This document shows positions 1 through 11,200 of a stretch of DNA of 64,000 nt, one piece after another. The notes under the pieces were generated by a model that was not told the DNA's origin, searched no databases, and worked only from the letters and a program-made list of their open reading frames with translations. The DNA is from Emiliania huxleyi CCMP1516 (taxonomy: Eukaryota; Haptophyta; Isochrysidales; Noelaerhabdaceae). Each line of letters opens with the position of its first letter. Positions within the stretch are counted from its first letter, which is position 1. Made by a program: the position numbers and the translations under genes. The stretch lies in the NCBI RefSeq assembly GCF_000372725.1, contig NW_005196020.1, positions 242,521-306,520 on the forward strand. The letters run 5' to 3'.

Positions 1-1
1 C

Positions 2-960
2 GACGAGCTGCTCGCCAATGCCGTTCGGCTCTTGTATCACGAGGCGTCTGCCAAGGCTCCGCTGAGCTCCGCGCTCTCCAGCGCGCGCGGCGAGATTGCG
101 GATCTGCGCAAACAGCTGGCGGCTTCGCAACGACAGCTCGCCGAGCACGGCCTCGTGAGCGCCGCGGCACCTGCCGCAGACGCGACGCGCAGAGGTGGGA
201 CACAGGAGGGCGGGCCGCACGAAGTGGAGGAGCTCGATGGCTACCTGATCGAGTCGCAGTCGGCGCCGCCGAGGTCTTGCGGCGCCGCCCGCGCGGATTC
301 GGATCCTGGCGCGTCGGGGTCCGAGCGCGAGCAGGCAACCACGATGCGCAGCCTGATTCTGGCCGCTCTCAAAGCCGGCCACACTGTGCGTGACGACATC
401 TACGCCTTCATCGAGGCCTCCCCCGCCGCAGCGTCGTACGGCAATTTGCGGAAGAGCGTTGTCACCGCTTTGGGCCGCGAAAAGATTCGAACGACCCCGC
501 TGTGGACGCAGATCGGCTCGACCAACGTCTACCGCATCGGAGAGGCGGCCGACGGCGCTGCGGCCGGGCATGACGTTCTCAAAGGTGGCTCTGACGCGGT
601 GCCGGTGCTGGCAAAGGAGGACGACGAGGCTGGCGAGGTCTGGCAGGCGAGAGGACACAAGTTTGTCGGCAGGAAGGTCGTGCGGTCTTTCGAGGGAGCT
701 GCGGTGCACGGCAAAATCACGCTATGGCTGCCGGCCACCGACGAGGATGCTGCCCTCTTCCACTGCGTGCACGAGGACGGTGACGAGGAGGATCTGGAGG
801 AGTGCGAGGCGGAGCAGGCCATCGCGGCGCATGTCGAAGAGGTCGTGAAGCGCCAGGCCGCTTACGCGGCGAAGCGTCAGAAAGTGGTGGGGGGGCGACG
901 GACTCTGCCGCCTGCTCCGCAGGACAGCTCGGAGCAGCAGCAGCCGCAGCAGCAGCAGCC

Positions 961-1031
<71 letters not shown>

Positions 1032-1051
1032 CGTGTCCTGATGCGGACTGA
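2..1051 (+). CDS. Polyglutamine protein with Tudor-like segment, 5' end outside window
   Basis: The frame is open from base 2, so the real start lies upstream of the window; no internal methionine is convincing as the start. The visible part starts with a short coiled-coil-like stretch (ALSSARGEIADLRKQL), then a region with an LTRxxD-free helix-rich segment, then about 60 residues with the pattern of plant PTM/DIR17-type Tudor domains: GHKFVGRKVVRSFEG, a short strand and HEDGDEEDLEECEAEQA. It ends in a charged stretch and a long glutamine tract before TGA at 1049-1051. Tudor-like domains of this kind are often found in chromatin proteins; a nuclear role is inferred. No splice site was needed inside the visible part. 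Confidence 0.6.
934..1029 (+). repeat. CAG trinucleotide tract encoding polyglutamine
   Basis: Almost uninterrupted CAG codons, with two CCG interruptions near the start and one CAA. It stays in frame with the gene and ends just before its last five codons. Confidence 0.9.
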
Positions 1052-1320
1052 GACCTCGACATCTCGAACGCGCTGCGCAGCGTGACCCCTTCTCGCTTCT
1101 GGGATCTTGCCCGTTTCTGCGGAGAGAAGATTTCTCAGGGCGGTCCGGCGGGGTTACGTGCAAGAGCTAGAGACCAGTCAACGGAGAGCTCAGAGAGACA
1201 GAGAGGTCCGCGCGCCGCGCGGAGGCCGGAGAGCGCGGAGGCGGGGGCGCGCGGGGAGAAGAGGCACGCACAGACGACGCCCCCGCTCGCACGCGGGGCT
1301 TTTTAGTTTTTTGATGGTGG

Positions 1321-1954
1321 TCCTTGGGCCGTCCCGTTTTGATCTCTCGGTCTGTGCACTGTGAGCGGCGCCCGCCCGCCGCCTCTGAGGGGGTCGGCCC
1401 CCCTAGTCTGAAAACAAAAACAAGCTCGAAAACTCCAAAACAGCCAAAATCAGCCTGCGAGAGAGGCACTGCCCGCGCCGCTCCCGCTGACCTCATGTGT
1501 GGCCCACGTGTGGCGGGGATGTGTGCCGACACCAATACTGATCTAAACCCTGGAAACCCTTGTTCAAAGCCGACCCTAATCGCCATCCTTCCTGCTCTCA
1601 CCTGATGCTGCTGCCCCGCACCGCCTCCTTGGGCCCCCTTGGGCGTATTTTCTACTCCCACGGTGGGGTCCCCGGGGCCCCCGCGCCCCGGGCCCCTCTT
1701 GTTTTCTGTTTTCTGTTTTTCAAAACGCCCGCCCGCCCGCCACCCCGAGGCGGCTCGGCCCCCCACAGTGCACAGACCGGCGAGAGATCAAAACGGGAAA
1801 TAAATAAATAAAAACGGTCAAACTCTGAGACGAGATATGGGATTTAGGTGGACATGATTGTGTGTCCCCGCGCGCCCTGCACCCCACGGTCTTGTGGTGT
1901 GAGGGATCTTCAATCCGTCCCCTCACTGACTGATCAAAACGGGACGGCCTTGGA
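1321..1954. repeat. Inverted-repeat block, MITE-like
   Basis: The outer arms are 1321-1344 (TCCTTGGGCCGTCCCG then TTTTGATC) and 1932-1954 in reverse complement, matching except for two or three bases. A second inverted copy of the inner part (CCCGTTTTGATCTCTC, then GGTCTGTGCACTGTG) lies at about 1766-1799, so arms at 1335-1365 and 1766-1799 also pair. The middle has no coding frame of note. TTTATTT-type runs flank the inner right arm. A nested miniature inverted-repeat element is the simplest reading; no clear target duplication was seen. The rest of 1052-2074 holds no gene. Confidence 0.55.
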
Positions 1955-2074
1955 CACAATAAATTTATAGTGCATGATCAAGTGCATGATCGCTCTCGAG
2001 TATGGACTATGGACTTGACTATGGTGTATCGCGCGCAAGAGCGGCCGTTTTCCTTTTCGTTTTTGCTGCGTCCC

Positions 2075-3981
2075 TCAGAATAAACTTCGCCTGAGCGCTC
2101 GCGCGGAGGGAGGGAGTGCCCCAACGTTAAGGAGGCATGCGCCCAGCAGCACCACGCCGTAGACGGCCGAGACTGCAGCTACGATCGTCGCCATTGAGTC
2201 GAAGCCGTTGTGCGGCGCCCACTCGCACTCGCACGCAACTGCCTGCAGGGCGGGGAGCGCGCTTCTGGTTAGACGAGAGAGTCGGCACGGGGGCGGTCGA
2301 CCCGCGGAGGGGCTGACCTCCCCGGCGCCAACGCCGGCCCCGTCGGCGTCACCCGAGCCTGCGTCGCAGCTGGCCAGGTCATGGCCGACGCAGAGCTGCG
2401 CGGTGCGGCTCGCCTCGTAGAGGAGCCCGCCTGTGCCGCACACGGTCTGCGGTGAGGCGGGGGCGGCGGTGCGCTCCGGGCTGAAGAGGGTAGGCGGCCG
2501 AGCAGCGGCCCAAATGCCCAACCGAGCGAGTAGGCCGCGTTCCACAGGCCCGAGGCGGAGGCGAGGGTCATCTTGTCGGGCGGGAGGAGCAGGACCATGT
2601 CTGGATAGACGGCGTTGTTGGAGAGGGCGGACCCAACTCCCTTGAGGCCCATCGCGACCATGACGGCCGACACAGAATTGAGCTCCGCCGGCGGCAGCGC
2701 CGAGAGCGGCGGCGCTCCTGGCCCCGTCCGAGGCAGCGCCGGCGCGAGGATCGCGAAGCTGAGCGCGAGGACGGCGAAGCCGGAAGCAGTAACCGCCTTG
2801 TACAAGCGCGACGAGGAGGGGAAGAGGTCGACGAGCCCGCCTAGCGCGACAGGGCGGGGGGTGAGGCGGGGTGAGGCGAGGCGGGGAGGCGCAGGCCGGG
2901 GCGGGCGGGCGTTGCCGATCGGGACCGAGCACAGGGTGTACACGACGGACGAGTACATGAAGACGAAGGAGACGAGTGAGGCCGAGGCGTAAAAGGGCGG
3001 CGCGCTCAGCCGGTACGAGAGCGTCGGGTCCAGCGTGGCGACCACGCCGCCCGACAGCATCGTCGAGCCCAGCCCCAGCAGCACCGACGCGCCGCAGAGT
3101 GGAGAAGCGCACACTGCGCCAGCCGACGCCCCTCTCCGCGCCTCGCCGGCGCCGCCGGCAGCGACGTCCTCGAGGCCGAGCTCAGCAGCGCCCGCCTTGG
3201 CCGTCGCCGGCGAGACGGGCTCGTCCGGCGCGTCCTCCCGCCCGCCCGCCCCCGGCGTGTCCTCGGCCCTTCCCTCCCCACCAGCGCCGTCGCTGCTGAT
3301 GCCGCCGGCGGGCATGATAGCGCGGAGCGGCAAGACGAGCGCGAGCGAGGCGAGGGCGCAGACGAAGAAGGGGAAGCGGAAGCGCATGCCCATGCTCCCG
3401 TCCGCGGGCAGGTCGTAGAGCACGCCGCCCACCACCGGCCCTACCATGCACCCCACGCCGGAGATGGTGCCGATGGAGGCCATCACCGTGCCGAGCCGGT
3501 CTGGAAACTGCTGCGTGGCGAGGATGATGGCGGCGTTCTCCGCGACCGAGCCGAGCAGCCCGCTAAGCCAGTAGAAGCCCAGGAAGCCCCACTTGTACTG
3601 CGCCGTCTCGCCGCCCCACGCGTCCACCGCGTCGGGAGTGAGTCCGAACGCCAGCGTCAGCACCGACGTCAGCTGCAGCCCGAGTGAGATGGCCGTGCGC
3701 GTGCCGAGCCGCTGGACGATTTGCGGCGCAAACAGCGACGTCAGCGACATTCCCGCCGGGTACGCCGCGAAGATGAGCCCGTTGAAGCTGCCGCTGATGC
3801 CCCACGCCGTCGCGACGGGCGTGAAAAAGGCGGAAAGGAAGGTGGCGATGACATAGCGCAGGAAGAGAACGCTGTACACCCCGATGAGCAGCAGTCCGCG
3901 CGGAGGCTCTGCTGCCCGCTGCTCGTCTTCGTGCTGCTCGTCAGAGCGTTGCCCTCCGTCGAGGAGGTTGTCATCTGCCAT
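2075..3981 (-). CDS. Major facilitator superfamily transporter
   Basis: Exons 2916-3981, 2499-2840 and 2075-2430 (minus strand) join to 587 codons. The N-terminal half has typical MFS helices: GLLLIGVYSVLFLRYVIATF, a second helix ending GLIFAAYPAGMSLTS, then VQRLGTRTAISLGLQ as the loop 2-3 motif. The C-terminal half has GLWNAAYSLGWAFGPLLGG, where the last glycine is split by intron 2. Both introns are GC-AG (donors GCAACGCC at 2915 and GCCGCCTA at 2498). The central loop is acidic and about 60 residues long. The last exon has a predicted extracytoplasmic loop with four cysteines before a final helix. The overall pattern resembles SLC18/vesicular-amine-like or polyspecific MFS proteins, but the substrate cannot be read. 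Its 5' end faces the 3' end of the next minus-strand gene. Confidence 0.8.
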
Positions 3982-4224
3982 GTATTAGCAGGACTGCCCC
4001 TCGGCCTGCGGGTTGACTAAGGTGGATCTTGCCATGAGCGGGAGGGTTCGCACCTCAATGAGGTAGGGTAGGGTACGCCCAGACCACCGCTTCAGTGGTC
4101 GTGAGTCGTGTCCTTCTGCGTTTTCGAGTTCGTTATTGATATTGCCATGATACATGAATCATTGTGTAGGTGGACTCTGATGTAGCCCCCCTTTTCCCCT
4201 CCCCTTTGCCCCCCCCTCCCCCCG

Positions 4225-5670
4225 CTACTGCAGCGGTGGCGGCCGCTCCTCGCTCTCCGCGTTGAGCTGCTCCTCGAGGTCCTCCCGCAGAAGCTCCTGC
4301 AGCGCGGTCGGCACCGATCCCGCGACCGCGGCGGCCCAATCCCGCGCTATCGCCTCCCGGTGCGCGAGCACGCGCGACGCCACCAGCGCCGGCTCGGTCA
4401 TCCCCAGCCCGCCGCTGCTTAGCTGGCGCGGCTGCGGTGAGCTCGAGAGCAACTCGAGCACGAACAGGCCCGCGAGCTGGTGTCGCCGCGGCGACTCAAA
4501 CCGCGGCAGCCACTCGTCGAGCTTCTCGCGCAGCCACTCCGCCGACGCCGCGTGCGAGTTCGACTCGTTCTGCTCCTCGTCCAAGTCGCGCAAGGCCGAG
4601 AGCGCCGCCTCGCGCGTGCACGCCCGCTGCAGCAGGTCGAGGTTGGACGCACGAAAGGGCGAGGATGCCTCCGAAAAGTCGGAGCTCCACTTGCCCGACG
4701 CGGCGCGCGTCGAGGCGTACAACGCCGGCGGCAGCGCGATTCGTGGGTCCATGCACAGTGCGTCGACCGTCACGTTGCCTGCCAAGTACTCGCCGAGGGG
4801 CGTGGAGGGCGCCACGTCCTGCCGCTCGCTGCAGTCGACGTCACGGGTGGCGAAGGCATCGCCACCGTTCTGGACGCCGCCCACGCCGCTCCCGTCGAAG
4901 GGGTCGGCCCTTCCGCCGCCGCCGTCGCCGCCGCCGCCGCTCCCGCACACGTCGCCCAAGTACAGGCTCTCCGACGACACGCTCAGCAGGTCGCTGCTCC
5001 ACTCGAGGGCCAGCTGGCGGCAGATGGACATCAGCCCTTGCGCGACGCGGCGCGGCTCGACCACCTCGCTGTACTCCTTGTACTGCGGGCCCGACTGCTT
5101 GAGGTACGGGTTGGCCGCGCGCGAGGCCGACGCGGCTGCCCACGGCGCCTCGCTCGCGTCGCCCGCCGAACCTGCACCAGCAGCCGCCGCGGCGCTCGCG
5201 GCCGACCCCGCAGTGTCAGCCGCGTCAGCCGTGCCGATCTTGTAGCGTACCTCGTAGCGCTCCACCTTGCCTCGGAGCATGGTCTGCAGGTACTCGGTCC
5301 ACGAGCAGCGCAGGCCATCGCTCAGGCCGCGGTAGAGCGGGTAGCCTGAGCTCTTGCGTCCTCCGGTGCGCTCCACTCTAAGGTGCGCGTGGCCGAGGAA
5401 GGACTCCAGCCACCGCGCGCGCATCTCATTCTTGAACTCGTTGTAGTAGGAGAGCTGCGCCTGGATCGCGCACTGCATGAGCAGCGAACACACCTTGGCA
5501 GGCAGCGGAGGCCCCTCATAGGGCATCTCGTTCTCGTCGTCGGTTGATGCCATCGTGACTGCCGCCGCTGGGCCGGAATGGGTCGGATGGAGCACGACGT
5601 GCCGGAACACGCCGGCACTGCTGTGCCAAGCCGCACTGTACAGCATCGCTGTGCTCAGAAGCGCGAGCAT
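4225..5670 (-). CDS. Conserved protein of unknown function, possibly plastid-targeted
   Basis: A single open frame of 481 codons. The N-terminus (MLALLSTAMLYSAAWHSSAG) is hydrophobic and may be a signal or bipartite plastid leader. The body has a conserved-looking block: AIQAQLSYYNEFKNEMRARW, FLGHAHLRVER, SWTEYLQTMLRGKVERYEVR, and YSEVVEPRRVAQGLMSICRQ. I have the impression of uncharacterised proteins shared by plants and algae, but cannot name the family. Low-complexity alanine and glycine insertions interrupt it at about residues 155-180 and 245-275. The second half is helical and acidic. Function unknown. Confidence 0.65.
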   Translation of the reverse strand: MLALLSTAMLYSAAWHSSAGVFRHVVLHPTHSGPAAAVTMASTDDENEMPYEGPPLPAKVCSLLMQCAIQAQLSYYNEFKNEMRARWLESFLGHAHLRVERTGGRKSSGYPLYRGLSDGLRCSWTEYLQTMLRGKVERYEVRYKIGTADAADTAGSAASAAAAAGAGSAGDASEAPWAAASASRAANPYLKQSGPQYKEYSEVVEPRRVAQGLMSICRQLALEWSSDLLSVSSESLYLGDVCGSGGGGDGGGGRADPFDGSGVGGVQNGGDAFATRDVDCSERQDVAPSTPLGEYLAGNVTVDALCMDPRIALPPALYASTRAASGKWSSDFSEASSPFRASNLDLLQRACTREAALSALRDLDEEQNESNSHAASAEWLREKLDEWLPRFESPRRHQLAGLFVLELLSSSPQPRQLSSGGLGMTEPALVASRVLAHREAIARDWAAAVAGSVPTALQELLREDLEEQLNAESEERPPPLQ

Positions 5671-5827
5671 CGCTGCTCCCTTCCGCTGATCTTCGTGCCT
5701 CGCGTGACGGCACGAGGGGCGGGCCTCTGGCGCGACACCGGCCGGCAGCGGGCACGCAGGCTGATCGATCGACGCGCGGCTGGTTCGGCCTCCGAGACCT
5801 TGGAAAGGAGAAACGAAACGCCCGGCG

Positions 5828-5961
5828 GCGAATGCGCGCCCCCCCTAGCTAGGGGTCAGGGCTCTCTAGCCCGTAGCCCGATGCCGATCATCCGGCTCGC
5901 TGGGTGCGCTTCTTAGCTCCCCGGCCCTGGATGTGAGGTTACCGACTGCACTCCAAGTGCT
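5828..5961 (+). repeat. Dispersed repeat R1, copy a (134 bp)
   Basis: Nearly identical, at the same length, to 48122-48255. It contains short palindromes (CCCTAGCTAGGGG and GGGCTCTCTAGCCC) and ends in ACTCCAAGTGCT. The right part is also found inverted at 7619-7675, so copies a and c face each other across 1.7 kb. Confidence 0.85.
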
Positions 5962-6027
5962 GCAAGTGCTTTCTTCCGGGCCACTTTCTGTATACCCGAA
6001 AGAAAGAAAAGGGAGCTCGCGGGGGAG

Positions 6028-6700
6028 GTGACGAGTGAACTACAGGTAGTGGGGAAGGCAGCCTCGACTGCCATACAGACATGGATGCGAAACAACGACA
6101 AGACCAAGGCACGGGCAGAGGAACGAGAGAAGAATATAGGGTGGATAAAGCGCCTGTTCACGGCATGGAGGGTGAGCCACGCCGAACGTACCGAACGTAG
6201 AGCCGAGCGGAAGGAAGCGGGGGAAGACGACTCCGAGGAGGACGAACCAGTGGAAATCCCGTTGTCAGCCGTCACGATGCACCCGAAGGGGACCCCAGCG
6301 AGCGCCGGCATCATCCGTGAAGGCACAAGTGTTCGAAGAGAGAGTCGACCTGAGCAACGACATGACTGGGCGGCAAATGATCGCAGTGGGCATCAGAAGA
6401 CTCGTCCTTGCGCGAGGAGAGCTCGATAGACTCGAGCGTCGAGGGGCCAGGATATGCAGCAAGGAGGGCGGAGCTGCGCCAAAAGGCGAAAGAAGCCGAG
6501 AGAACAAGGGAACGGCAGGCGGCGGCGGCGTCGCAGAACGAGGCAGAGGAGTCAGAGCGACGCGACAGAGGAAGAAGCGACAAGGGAGAGCACGACGAGA
6601 AGGGGGAGACCGCGAGGTGGCACGAAGGTTGCAGCGAGAATAGGAGAGAGACTGCGAAGAGAGATCGGAAGAGGCGGACGCCCAAGGGTGGGCGACACGG
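6028..6700 (+). other. Purine-rich open stretch, possible remnant of a mobile-element ORF
   Basis: Two overlapping frames (6028-6429 and 6317-6643) encode highly charged peptides rich in Arg, Glu and Lys, for example AEEREKNIGWIKRLFTAWR and DMTGRQMIAVGIRRLVLARG. The stretch lies between inverted copies of repeat R1. It could be a degenerate element protein with a frameshift near 6310, or non-coding. No family was recognised. The remainder of 5671-8267 contains only the repeats listed separately. Confidence 0.3.
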
Positions 6701-7150
6701 CTAGCGCACCGCACCCCTCTCCTTAAAATCCCTGTGTGGTGGCGGCGTGCCGTTCTCCCATCCCTCCCTTGGGTTGGCGGTTTTCTTTCTTTCTTTTTTC
6801 TGCAAATTCGACTCATAGCGGTGGTTGAGGCCGATTGCCTCAACTGTCGCAACCACGTGGTTGACAGAGGCCTCAACCCTCAACCAAGTGGTTGACAGAC
6901 CCCTTCAACCCCTCAACTACCAACCACGCGGAATGGCTGTTCATCCCCCCCGCGCTGCCGCGCAAAGGTCTGACACACATTCTCTGTGACCATTCATTCA
7001 TGTCGTCTTCTTTAGACGCCTGGATGCTGCATTTGACGCGCCATTTTTACGAGTACTTGCTGTGAATGGGAGGTGTGATTCAAAGCCCGGAGGAGCGCTG
7101 GAGCCGCCGCACATTGGTCATTGCTCGGTACCCCCCCTGCACATCTAAAG

Positions 7151-7258
7151 TCATCCCTGCTGCTGGGGGGGGGGGGTGACCCTATAGGTCTGACCCCCCC
7201 AGCAGCAAAACGCTGCTGCTGGGGGGGGGGGGGGGTCCCGACCCCCCCCAGCAGCAGA
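7151..7258. repeat. Two tandem G-run hairpins
   Basis: CTGCTG plus 13 G, then a loop, then CCCCCCCAGCAGC; directly followed by GCTGCTGCTG plus 15 G, a short loop and CCCCCCCCAGCAGCAG. Each half can fold as a long hairpin, and the G runs could form quadruplexes. The lengths may be unreliable in sequencing. Confidence 0.85.
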
Positions 7259-7618
7259 GGGCATTGGACCCAGCTCTCCCGGCTCCCGCCTCTTCGCCGC
7301 CGCCGCCCCCTCCGCCTCCCACCTCGGCTCGTGTTTTAGCGGTACGCTCGAGGCGGCTGTGTTCACCGCGCCTTCGAGCCCAATACGCACCTTCGTCGTG
7401 TCGAGTGCTGGCGTTTTACTAAAGACTTGTGACGCACTGACCATGATCCATGTGAGCCTATCTTGTACTACCACACTACAAGCCGTATAGTGCCACTCAC
7501 TCGGGCGTCTCGGCTGACGTTGATCGATCAGCGTTGATTGATCTCTCTAGCCATCGCCCCCCCGCTCGATCCTCGGATCGCTCGCTCGTCGAAATCGATC
7601 AGGCTACGGAGCACTTGG

Positions 7619-7675
7619 AGCACTTGGAGTGCAGTCAGTAACCGCACATCCAGGGCCGGGGAGCTAAGAAGCGCA
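7619..7675 (-). repeat. Dispersed repeat R1, inverted partial copy c
   Basis: The reverse complement matches the right part of R1 (TGCGCTTCTTAGCTCCCCGG, then CCCTGGATGTG, then GGTTACTGACTGCACTCCAA). Directly before it the AGCACTTGG motif is repeated once more. Confidence 0.8.
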
Positions 7676-7729
7676 TGCAGCTCACTTTTCCGGTTGCAAG
7701 ATTCTTTTTTCGCCAGTTCGCACCTGTGT

Positions 7730-7840
7730 CGATAAATAAATAAATACAACGGACACGCCAAACGAGGGGTGGGAGAAGGACAGGGTCCCCACCTGCACAA
7801 GCAGGATCTTGTAGGACGATCAGGGACACAGGGGAACGGG
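7730..7840 (+). repeat. Dispersed repeat R2, copy a, with ATAAATAAATA edge
   Basis: Starts with ATAAATAAATAAATA, then ACGGACACG, and later GGTCCCCACCTGCAC, AGCAGGATCTTG and GGACGATC. The same blocks are found at 33880-33995 (inverted), 56193-56290 and 62873-62930 (inverted). Read from the other strand it ends in a (TTAT)n tail, as some SINEs and LINEs do. Confidence 0.6.
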
Positions 7841-7994
7841 AGCGGGGAGCGCATCGCGACACGGAGGGGGGCTGGGCAGGGGGTTCACCCTCACGACAGG
7901 AATCCCATCTCTCGTATAGGACAGGTTGCACCCGGCGGCACGGGGGCAAGCGCGGGCCTCCTACTGGTTGCGCTCTCCTAGTTCTCCTGCTCCT

Positions 7995-8234
7995 GACAAG
8001 GGACAGCGACAGGCTCGCAGCACGGTGGACTCCCTATCCACTGGCGATCTCTCTCGACTAGCGACCTTCCTCCGACGTCTCACCGGCAGTCTCTTCTACC
8101 ACAGGCAGACTGACACGTGGGTGGCAGTGGCGGTGATAGGAGTCTCCCACTCTGTGGGCCTCGCTAGAAGTGCGACCCCTGCGCGCCTGTGTCGAGCCTG
8201 TGTGCTGTGAGTTGTTTAAATTCTTTTTTCGACA
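7995..8234 (+). promoter_or_regulatory. Shared upstream element, copy 1, before the GTPase gene
   Basis: About 240 bp that can be aligned with the reverse complement of 57170-57414. Shared blocks in order are ACAAGGGACA, GACAGGCTCGCAG, CTAGCGACCT, GGCAGTCTCT, TACCACAGGCA, ACTGACAC and AAATTCTTTTTT. It ends about 34 bp before the ATG at 8268. The other copy ends about 17 bp before the ATG of an unrelated gene in the same relative orientation. Either a repeat with promoter or 5'-UTR activity, or a coincidentally placed mobile element. Confidence 0.55.
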
Positions 8235-8267
8235 CGGTCGTCTTCCCGCGCTTTCCGTTCGTACGCA

Positions 8268-11200
8268 ATGGCGGAGCAATCACCTCGCGCACCGCTTGCG
8301 GCGCTGCCTGCTGGCTCGACCGGCGTGCCGAGCAGCGTGGCGTGCCGAGCACCGCCCGCCACGCGGAACATCCGCATCCTCTGCCCTGAGGTGGACACGA
8401 CGGGTGGTGGTGGTGTCATCGAGATCGAGGAGGGCATGACGCTCTCCGATGTGCGCGCTCTGCTCCTCGAGGAGCTCGACGACGAGCAGCTTCCCGAAGG
8501 TGTGAAGGACGGCACGACGCCATTCTACTTCGAAGACGCCAGCTCCGGCATGCCGTGGAGCAGCGGGCAGGAGCGCAAGAAGCGCCCGTGGCAGGCAATC
8601 GAGGGCGACTACACCGTCGTGCTCAAGGCGCGCAAAAAGATGAAGTCCGCTGCGACAGAGTTCAGCGCTCCCGCCGCTTCCGCCGACGCCGCGCCCGCCG
8701 CGCCCGCCGCACCCGCCGCACCCGCCGCGCCCGCCGCGCCCGCCGCGCCCGCCGCGCCCGCCGCGCCCGCCGCGCCTGCAGTGGAGGCGTTCGAGGCTGC
8801 CGCGCCGCTGCTTTCAGACGACGAAGCTATGGCCGCTGAGTCAGCGCAGACCGTCGACGCGTCGCCCGCCCAGCCTGTGGCCGAGGCCATGGTTCTGCTC
8901 GATGAGCCGCCGCCGCCCGCAGCAAGCGGGGACCAGTCCGAGCGGCGCGACGAGCGCGGTGTGCACGAGACGGCCAAGCGGCAGAAGGTCGGCTGCGAGC
9001 AGCCGGTGCATGACGACGCCGAGAAATTCCGGCCCGCCGCCGACAGGGGCGACGCGGCGGTGGCAGAGGCGGCGCCAGCAGCAGTGCCGGAGCCCGGCGC
9101 CGCTGAGGGCGACGAGGAAGTGACGGTGGCCGCTGCCGAGCCGGCGCTCAAGCTGCAGCTGCAGCAGGCTCCTGCGCCGAGCGTGGCGCAGCGCTCCCTC
9201 TTCTCGTTCGGCGCGGGCTCGCCCTTCGCGGCAACGCTTGAGACGCGACTCGCCGGCGCCTCCTGCTCCATCGCGCCTACCCAGGCGACGACGGACGCGA
9301 TCGCCGCCGAGGCCAAGCAGGCCGAGGCCGCCGCAGCGCTGGCCAAGGCGGCGGCGGTAGAGACTGCTGCCGCCCTGGCGGAGGCGGCCAAGAAGGAGGC
9401 GCTGGAGGCCGAGGCCGCGGAAAAGGCCACTGCGGCTCACGACACGCTGCTGGCCGCGGTGTCGGCGGAGCCGCTTGAGGTGGAGGTGGGGGCGGCGGCC
9501 GACGCGCTGGCGGCGGCCGAGAGCGCGGGCGTGGCGCTGGAGGCGCAAGCCTCGGCCCGAGCGAAGCTGGACGCGGCGAAGGCGGCGCAGCAGCGGCGCG
9601 ACGAGGCGCGCGACGCGATGGGCGCCGCAGTGGCACAGCCGCTGCTGCTGCTGGAGGTGGAGGGGGCGACGGCGGCGGCGGAGCACGCGGCGGCTGCGGG
9701 CGTCGGGATGGCGGAGGTGGCGTGGGCGCGCGAGAAGATCGAGGAGGCGCGCGAGGCGCAGGGGCGGCGCGATGCGGCTCAGGCGGCGCTGCAGGCGGCG
9801 GTGGCGCCGGCGGCGCTGCAGGTGGACGTGGCGGCGGCGGAGGCGCTGGTGGCGCCGGCCGAGGCGGCGGGCGTGCCAGAGGCGGCGGTGGCGGCGGCGC
9901 GTGCGGCGCTCGAGGTGGCGAGGCAGCAGCAGCAGCGACGCAAGGAGGCAGAGGCGAAGCTCCTTGAAGCGCTCAGCGGCCCCGCCGTGCTGGTCGATGT
10001 GGAGGCGGCGAAGCAGGCGCTGCAGATCGCGCGGACGTGCGAGGTGGCGCGCGCCGTGATCGACAACGCGCGCCAGAAGTTGGTGACAATCACCAGCGAG
10101 CAGACTCTCGCTCAGACGGCGGACGATGACGCGAGCCCGCCCCCCTCGTCAAAGCGCCAGCGCGTCGACATCTCCCTCGACAGCGACAGCGATGACGAGG
10201 ACAGCAGTCAGGGCAGCCGCGATGACAAGCGCGCCGATGGTGCGGAAGGCGAGGCGCATGAGTCGCTTGGCATTTGCAAGCGGGTGTTGGCGGAGCTGCG
10301 CGCCAAGATCGAGGCTGAGCCGCTGCTCGCCAGCCTCGAGCGCCGCGAGAGTTGGGCAAGCCGGTGCACCGAGATCGAGGGGCGCGGCATCCCCGAGACG
10401 GTCATCGGCGTCCTCGGCGGCACGGGCGTGGGCAAGTCGAGCTTGCTCAACGCGCTGATCGGCGAGGCGTCGGCGCTGCCCACGTCTTGCTCGCGCGCGT
10501 GCACGGCGGCGTCCGTGGAGCTACGCTTCAACACGGCGCTCGGCGAAGTGGGCGGGACGGCGGCGGCTGGGCGCCTTGTCGCTGTGTACCAAGCGCGCGT
10601 CGAGTTCATGGCGCTTGCCGACTGGCTGCGGCAGCTTAAGCTGCTCGTGCAGGACGTGTGCAGCCACAAGGGTACTCTCGCGGAGAGCTGCCCGCGCGCC
10701 GATCGCAATGAGGCGGGGCACACGGCGTGGGTGACGCTCGAGCTGGTCTACGGCAAGGGCCGCCTGGAGAAGTTCGCGGCTGACGCGGACGAGGACGCCG
10801 TATACGATGAGCTGGCGGCCGAACCGCGTGTGCGCCAGCTGCTCACGCCGAGCGACGGCGCCGCGAACCACGTCTTGCACCTGCAGAAGGGCGAGGTCGA
10901 GGCGGGCTCGGCGGAGGCGGCGGCGCTCGCCTCGGGCAGGGGCCTCGACCGCGCGCTGGAGGCGCAGAAGAAGGCGTGGGCGACCGAGTTCCGCGGCGCG
11001 ATCGACCCCTTTGTGTACAAGAAGGGCGAGGAGGGCGAGGCCGAGGACTGGCCGTTGATCCAAAACGTGACACTCGCGGGGCCGTGGCACGTGCTGCGCT
11101 CGGGCGCCTGCCTGGTCGACCTGCCGGGCGTCCGCGATGCCAACGTCGTGCGCAACAAGGTGGCGCAGAGGCGGCTGACTGCCTGCTCGGGCATCTGGGT

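Noticed and set aside
1287-1316. Terminator-like GC hairpin (CCCCCGCTCGCACGCGGGG) followed by T runs
   Set aside because: The organism is eukaryotic and no RNA polymerase III gene with A/B boxes was found in front of it.
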